Shown here: positions 5,818 to 9,816 of the stretch, one piece after another
Layout: the number at the start of each line of letters is the position of its first letter
How positions within the stretch are numbered: position 1 is the first letter of the stretch
DNA from: Treponema sp.
GTDB lineage: Bacteria > Spirochaetota > Spirochaetia > Treponematales > Breznakiellaceae
Assembly (NCBI GenBank): GCA_009780595.1
Contig: WQZT01000044.1
Coordinates: 1-9,816, forward strand
DNA length: 9,816 bases
Direction: 5' to 3'
Program-made: the position numbers and the translations under genes
Notes under the pieces: generated by a model
The model's input: only the letters and a program-made list of their open reading frames with translations
Databases searched by the model: none
What the model was told of the DNA's origin: nothing

Positions 5818-7310
5818 TACAAAACGCCTTGCGTTGTGCGATGCGTTCAGGCGCGGAAATCTACCTTATCGGAATCAAGGGAACGGGAATGTGCGCCCTT
5901 GCGGAGCTCTTACACAACAGGGGAATCCGTGTATCAGGCTCGGATGTGGCGGATGTTTTCTACACCGACGCAATTCTGAAAGATTTGGGAATACCATACC
6001 ACGAATCCTTTGATGCCTCCCACATCACGTCGCCTGAGCTGGTGATTTACTCGGCGGCGTACTCGGCGGCAAACGCGGAGGTTGCGGAGGCAGAACGGCG
6101 CGATATCGCTCTGTGCAAATACACCGATGCGCTGGGAGCGTATTCGGCGGACTTTGATTCGTCGGGTATTGCGGGTGTTCACGGCAAAACAACAACAACC
6201 GCGATTACCGGCACGCTGCTCAGAGGCGCGGGGCTTCCTGCCGCGATACTTGCCGGGAGTGCGGTTGGCGCGTTTGGCGGGCGCAGTACGCTGAACCTCG
6301 GCGACAAATACTTCGTTGCGGAGACGTGCGAATACCGGCGGCACTTTCTTTCGTTTCATCCCAAGCGGATAATTCTCACGAGCGTTGAAAGCGATCACCA
6401 AGATTATTTCCCGACATACGCGGATATTCGCCAGGCGTTTGTTGAGTACGGGCGGCTGCTTCCTCCTGATGGCGAATTGATTTACTGCGCGGATGATCAC
6501 GGCGCGTCTGAAGTTGCCGCTTTGCTAAAAAAAGAAATGCCCGGCGTGCATTTTGTTCCTTACGGTTTCAGCACGGATGGTGATTACCGCATCGAGTCGT
6601 TTCAGGTGAAAAATGAGCGCAGCGTTATGCGTCTGCGTTCGTTCCCCGGCGAGCTTGCGCTGCGCGTACCGGGACGGCACACGGCGCTTAACGCGGCGGC
6701 GGCGATTGCGCTTACCTCGTCGCTTGTCAAGGCGGAGTTCGGCGGCGATGGTAGCGACGGCTGGAATGAACAACGGCGCGAAGGTGTGCGTGCAGCGCTG
6801 GAAGATTTTTCTGGCTCGCGGCGGCGCTCGGAAATTGTGGGCGAAGCTGCAGGCATCCTTTTTATGGATGATTACGGCCATCATCCCACGGCAATAAAAA
6901 CTACGCTGGCTGGCCTTAAAGATTTTTATCCGAAGCGGCGGCTCGTTGTAAGTTTTATGTCGCACACTTACACAAGAACCGCCGCGCTTTTGGATGAGTT
7001 TGCTACATCGTTTGAAAATGCAGATGTGCTTGTATTGCATAAAGTTTATCCATCGGCGCGTGAAGTCTATTCAGGCGGAGTTACAGGCAGAACGCTTTTT
7101 GAAAAAACGTGCGCTGTTGAAAAAAATAGCGCAGGGCGTTTTCACTACGTTGAGGAGCCGGAAGATGCCGCCGAATTCTTGTCGAAGATATTACAACCAA
7201 ACGATTTATTTATTACAATGGGAGCGGGAGATAATTGGCGGCTTGGAAAAAAACTCTGCGCGCTATTTGGTAAAATCAATCATCAACAAAAAATTGGAGG
7301 ATGTGAATGA
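5796..7310 (+). CDS. murC: UDP-N-acetylmuramate--L-alanine ligase MurC (variant type)
   Basis: MurC joins L-alanine to UDP-MurNAc with ATP, the first peptide step of peptidoglycan synthesis in the cytoplasm. The 504-residue protein has the three Mur domains: N-terminal nucleotide-binding fold with IGIKGTGMCALAELL (25-39) and VSGSD (46-50); ATP P-loop GVHGKTTTT (127-135); central DH (200-201); GRHTALNAAAA (293-303); and the C-terminal MurC-type DDYGHHPT (358-365) and SHTYTRT (389-395). The usual EADESD loop is ETCEYRRHF (176-184), a form I recall from a clostridial/spirochaetal MurC branch. Mpl, the tripeptide-recycling ligase, is the alternative, but the C-terminal motifs favour MurC. The start at 5796 gives the complete first domain; no Shine-Dalgarno sequence precedes it. 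First gene of a four-gene operon. Confidence 0.85.
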   Translation: MDSSIQTIQNALRCAMRSGAEIYLIGIKGTGMCALAELLHNRGIRVSGSDVADVFYTDAILKDLGIPYHESFDASHITSPELVIYSAAYSAANAEVAEAERRDIALCKYTDALGAYSADFDSSGIAGVHGKTTTTAITGTLLRGAGLPAAILAGSAVGAFGGRSTLNLGDKYFVAETCEYRRHFLSFHPKRIILTSVESDHQDYFPTYADIRQAFVEYGRLLPPDGELIYCADDHGASEVAALLKKEMPGVHFVPYGFSTDGDYRIESFQVKNERSVMRLRSFPGELALRVPGRHTALNAAAAIALTSSLVKAEFGGDGSDGWNEQRREGVRAALEDFSGSRRRSEIVGEAAGILFMDDYGHHPTAIKTTLAGLKDFYPKRRLVVSFMSHTYTRTAALLDEFATSFENADVLVLHKVYPSAREVYSGGVTGRTLFEKTCAVEKNSAGRFHYVEEPEDAAEFLSKILQPNDLFITMGAGDNWRLGKKLCALFGKINHQQKIGGCE

Positions 7311-8173
7311 AAAGCATGACGGGTTACGCTTACCGCGAATCGGTGTCAGGCGGCGTTACCATTTCAGTGGAGATAAAAGGCTACAACAACAGGTTTCTTG
7401 ATATTTATGTAAACCTTCCCTCGTGGCTTTCGGTGCTTGAACCGTGGGTGCGTGAATATATGAGTTCGCGCTTTTACCGCGGTAAAATTGAAGTTGGTTT
7501 ACGGGTTAGAGAAAAAGAAGCACCGGTTTCTATTACAGTGAACGAGAGCGCAGCGGTGGCGTATGAAAAAGCGGTGAGGAGTTTGTCGCAAAAATTATCG
7601 TTGAACGAACAGCCCAGCCTTGCGATGATTTTGGGATTTGAGGGCGTGCTGGAAACTGAAATCAACCGCGATGCAGAAAAATACCGCGCCCTTGCCGAAC
7701 CACTTCTTGCGGCGGCTGCGGAGCAATTCGAGGCGGAGCGTATCCGCGAAGGATCACACACGCAGGCGGATATTCTTTCGCACATCAGTGTTCTGGAAAA
7801 ATCCGCAGAAGCGATACGTGCTTACTCGCCTCAAATCGAAACATCGATACAAGAAAATCTACGCAGCCGCTTTGAAGAACTTTTGAAAGACAAGATCGAT
7901 GAAAACCGTATTCTCGCTGAAACCGCTGTTCTCTTAATGAAGTACACGATCTCCGAAGAGCTGGTGCGGCTTTCCGCTCACCTTGCGGAGTTTCGTTTGG
8001 AGGCGCAGCGGAATTCAAGCCCCGGCAAGAAGCTGGATTTTCTGTGCCAAGAAATTAACCGCGAAATAAACACGATAGGTTCCAAAACGCCGATGCTGGA
8101 AGTCAGCCGGGCTGTAGTGGAAATGAAAGACGCTTTAGAAAATATAAGGGAGCAGTTAAGAAATGTCGAATAA
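7307..8173 (+). CDS. yicC: YicC/YloC-family endoribonuclease
   Basis: The 288-residue protein shows the family's N-terminal signature MKSMTGYAY (1-9) and EIKGYNNRFLD (22-32). It also has the C-terminal (DUF1732) signature KLDFLCQEINREINTIGSK, about 242-260, where the acidic residues are thought to bind metal. Members have been shown to cut RNA as endoribonucleases; the physiological targets here are unknown. GGAGG (7296-7300) lies 6 bases before the ATG, inside the end of murC, and ATG overlaps the murC stop (ATGA), so expression is likely coupled to murC. A long helical, probably coiled, segment occupies about 125-215. Length is normal (about 290). The gene symbol is that of the E. coli homologue. 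Confidence 0.88.
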   Translation: MKSMTGYAYRESVSGGVTISVEIKGYNNRFLDIYVNLPSWLSVLEPWVREYMSSRFYRGKIEVGLRVREKEAPVSITVNESAAVAYEKAVRSLSQKLSLNEQPSLAMILGFEGVLETEINRDAEKYRALAEPLLAAAAEQFEAERIREGSHTQADILSHISVLEKSAEAIRAYSPQIETSIQENLRSRFEELLKDKIDENRILAETAVLLMKYTISEELVRLSAHLAEFRLEAQRNSSPGKKLDFLCQEINREINTIGSKTPMLEVSRAVVEMKDALENIREQLRNVE

Positions 8174-8714
8174 CAAAACGATCACAAATGTAAAGATTGC
8201 AATTTCGGGAAAGAGCGGTTGCGGTAATACAACGGTCAGCCGCCTTATTGCCGATACGCTGGGGCTGCGGTTTATCAATTTCACGTTCCGCACGTTGGCA
8301 CAGGAGCGGGGTGTTGCGCTGAGCGAGATGCTTGTGCTTGCCGCCAACGATGATTCGATTGACAGGGAAGTTGACATCCGGCAGGCGGCGATTGCGCGCG
8401 AAGACGGCGGCTGCGTGCTTGGTTCGCGGCTTGCGATTTGGATGTTGCCGGAAGCTGATTTGAAAGTTGTGCTTGCTGCCAGTCCGCAAACGCGGGCGAA
8501 GCGTATACAGTTGCGCGAAGGTGGCGACCTGCAAGCAATTGCCGATTTTACCGCCGAGCGGGACAGGCAGGATCACCAGCGTTATTTAAAGATTTACGAA
8601 ATTGACAACGACAATTATTCTTTTGCCGATATCGTGATCGACACCGACGAAATTGCCCCGAAACAAATCGTGGAAATTATCATCACCGAAATTAAAAGAA
8701 AGATTGAGATATAA
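8163..8714 (+). CDS. cmk: archaeal-type CMP (cytidylate) kinase-like protein
   Basis: The 183-residue protein has the small P-loop kinase fold: strand KIAIS, loop GKSGCGNTT (16-24), helix, then a short NMP-binding part, GCVLGSRLAIWML (83-95, resembling the GRLA element of CMP kinases), strand LKVVLAAS (100-107), a LID-like basic stretch with ERDRQDHQRYLKIY (132-145), and IVIDTD (157-162). This matches the short CMP kinases of archaea and spirochaetes that phosphorylate (d)CMP for pyrimidine salvage, rather than the ~225-residue bacterial Cmk. The invariant P-loop Lys is Asn22, while a Lys stands at loop position 2 (Lys17). It overlaps yicC by 11 bases; AAGGGAG (8146-8152) lies 10 bases before the ATG. 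Kinase specificity is inferred from family resemblance. Confidence 0.72.
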   Translation: MSNNKTITNVKIAISGKSGCGNTTVSRLIADTLGLRFINFTFRTLAQERGVALSEMLVLAANDDSIDREVDIRQAAIAREDGGCVLGSRLAIWMLPEADLKVVLAASPQTRAKRIQLREGGDLQAIADFTAERDRQDHQRYLKIYEIDNDNYSFADIVIDTDEIAPKQIVEIIITEIKRKIEI

Positions 8715-8716
8715 CG

Positions 8717-9562
8717 ATGAACAGAGACGAGATTGAGGGATTTAGAAAAACCATCTACAATGCGTACGAAAAAATGGGTCGCTCATTCCCGTGGCGTGAA
8801 AATATTTACGGATATTACGCGGAGTGGGGAATTTTGGTTTCGGAAATTATGTTGCAACAAACGCAAACGAGCAGAGTTGTTCCATTCTGGGAACAGTGGA
8901 TGGAAAAGTGGCCGACGCCAGCGCACATGAAGAAAGCTTCTTTGCAGGAGGTTCTGCAAGCATGGAGCGGGCTTGGTTACAACCGGCGGGCGCGGAGTCT
9001 TTTGGAGTGCGCGGAGATTATCACGCGGAAGTTCGGCGGGCGCGTTCCCGATACGCCGGCTGTGCTGGAAAATCTTCCGGGCATTGGCGCGTACACGGCG
9101 GGCGCGATTGCCTGCTTTGCGTACAATTATCCAGCGGTACTCATCGAGACGAACATCCGCGCAGTTATGCTGCACTTCTTTTTTGAAAATGAGCAGGATG
9201 TCAAAGACCGCCAAATAATGCCCCTGCTGGATCTGGTTTTGGATCGCACCAATCCCCGTGTGTGGAACTGGGCGATGATGGATTATGGCGCAGAGCTGAA
9301 AAAGTTTACACCCAACCCGAACCATCGCAGTGCCCACTATACGCAGCAGACGAAGTTCGAAGGTTCTATCCGCCAAATTCGGGGCAGTCTTATCCGCCAG
9401 CTATCGGCGAAGGGGGCGGCAACGGCAGAGGAACTTCGCGCCGGACTTGATGTCAGGGCGGAGAAAGAAGATTTTTACAAGGCGCTTGAAGCGCTCGGCA
9501 AGGAGTTGATGGTTGCCGAACGCAGCGGAGTGTACAGCATCAAACCGATTGGCAAAGGGTAA
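8717..9562 (+). CDS. mutY: MutY-like adenine DNA glycosylase lacking Fe-S cluster and NUDIX-like domain
   Basis: MutY-type enzymes remove adenine mispaired with 8-oxoguanine. The 281-residue protein shows the HhH-GPD core: FPWR (24-27), SEIMLQQTQT (42-51) with catalytic Glu43, GLGYNRRA (85-92), and the hairpin LPGIGAYTAGA (120-130). The position of the catalytic Asp (LDGNV in E. coli) reads IETNIR (143-148), with Glu144 instead. After MMDYGA (187-192) the four Cys of the [4Fe-4S] cluster are missing; the whole protein has only Cys98 and Cys133. No NUDIX-like C-terminal domain follows; instead residues ~218-276 look like a small winged helix. The start is 2 bases after the CMP kinase stop and has only a weak GAG upstream. 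Related compact forms exist in other bacteria, as far as I recall; true substrate uncertain. Confidence 0.78.
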   Translation: MNRDEIEGFRKTIYNAYEKMGRSFPWRENIYGYYAEWGILVSEIMLQQTQTSRVVPFWEQWMEKWPTPAHMKKASLQEVLQAWSGLGYNRRARSLLECAEIITRKFGGRVPDTPAVLENLPGIGAYTAGAIACFAYNYPAVLIETNIRAVMLHFFFENEQDVKDRQIMPLLDLVLDRTNPRVWNWAMMDYGAELKKFTPNPNHRSAHYTQQTKFEGSIRQIRGSLIRQLSAKGAATAEELRAGLDVRAEKEDFYKALEALGKELMVAERSGVYSIKPIGKG

Positions 9563-9582
9563 ATCCGCCATAGGCGGATTTA
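9560..9582 (+). terminator. hairpin embedding the mutY stop codon
   Basis: TAAATCCGCC (9560-9569) and GGCGGATTTA (9573-9582) form a perfect 10-bp stem with a 3-base ATA loop. The mutY stop codon TAA is the first three bases of the stem. Only TTT follows the GC part before ACTGGGG, so termination would be weak by itself; it pairs with a second hairpin three bases downstream. Confidence 0.6.
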
Positions 9583-9584
9583 CT

Positions 9585-9612
9585 GGGGAGTTTTGGCTTT
9601 GCCAAAACCCCC
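9585..9612 (+). terminator. second hairpin of tandem pair at operon end
   Basis: GGGG-A-GTTTTGGC (9585-9597) pairs with GCCAAAAC-CCCC (9601-9612) around TTT: 12 pairs with one bulged A. Together with the preceding hairpin it probably ends the murC-yicC-cmk-mutY transcript, or forms part of a dispersed palindromic repeat. No T run follows. Confidence 0.5.
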
Positions 9613-9816
9613 ATACTCGTAGTGTAAGACTAATCCCCCAATGCTGCACTCTGGGCATCCGTTCCCGTACTGGTTGGCGCACAAGATTTACTCACCCTAT
9701 TCCCCTCTGCCTTATTACACAGGTGCATTCTCCTATTATGTGGCATAGTTACGTAATATTCTCGCGAAAGGCCGCCAGATGATTTTTCATCGCACAAAGG
9801 TTTGAATCAACCGTAC
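9613..9816. other. unassigned sequence at the right edge
   Basis: No supported gene. On the minus strand a 32-codon frame starts at ATG near 9727 with AGGAG almost touching it, and ends near 9630; another 13-codon frame lies before it. Neither resembles anything I know. The sequence ends in CAACCGTAC, whose complement GTACGGTTG recalls group II intron ends, but too little is visible to say more. Confidence 0.3.

Noticed and set aside
5934..6500. 188-codon minus-strand frame opposite murC
   Set aside because: Arg-rich antisense shadow of MurC motifs, with no recognisable domain or initiation signal.
9613..9816. Possible group II intron end (GTACGGTTG on the minus strand)
   Set aside because: Only a few matching bases at the window edge; no domain V hairpin or reverse transcriptase is visible.
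1..9816. CRISPR array, tRNA or rRNA genes, toxin-antitoxin or phage-defence genes
   Set aside because: No regularly spaced repeats, no cloverleaf or rRNA-like stretches and no recognisable defence proteins were found on either strand.

Overview
This window most likely comes from a spirochaete, probably Treponema or a close relative, though that rests on inference. The evidence is the gene run murC, yicC, CMP kinase, mutY (from memory, Treponema pallidum also keeps a MurC gene close to a mutY homologue), an archaeal-type CMP kinase, a signal-peptide-bearing outer-membrane barrel protein, and a tungstate importer typical of anaerobes. The left ~1 kb is visibly AT-richer and holds mobile-element debris; from about 2.1 kb onward the sequence is richer in G and C and densely coding.

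Layout. Positions 1-446 (minus) hold part of an IS1-family element whose transposase is split at an A7 run and has lost half of its zinc finger. Positions 447-898 carry no convincing gene. A near-consensus sigma-70 promoter (899-927) then drives a ~105-nt leader that folds into three consecutive hairpins, followed by a 278-residue outer-membrane beta-barrel protein with an Asn/Asp-rich tail (1039-1875). A strong hairpin closes this unit. Positions 1876-2105 hold a leader with two crossing inverted repeats (pseudoknot topology), followed by tupA-tupB-tupC (2106-4294), an ABC importer for tungstate.

folC (minus, 4337-5773) converges on tupC and diverges from murC (plus, 5796-7310) with only 22 bp between the start codons. 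Both promoters appear to overlap there, and the murC message looks leaderless. murC, yicC, a CMP kinase gene and a mutY-like gene (5796-9562) are coupled by overlaps or a 2-bp gap and form one operon ended by two tandem hairpins. The last ~200 bp hold nothing I can identify.

How the genes work together: TupABC would feed tungsten to molybdopterin/tungstopterin enzymes. FolC and MurC are distant relatives (Mur-ligase fold) that share one divergent control region, serving folate polyglutamylation and peptidoglycan precursor synthesis. YicC (an endoribonuclease family) sits beside a pyrimidine nucleotide kinase, and MutY-like repair closes the operon. There is no obvious wholly new multi-gene system. 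The best candidates for something undescribed are the two structured 5' leaders, the compact divergent folC/murC promoter, and the unusual active-site residues in the CMP kinase, TupC and the MutY-like protein.
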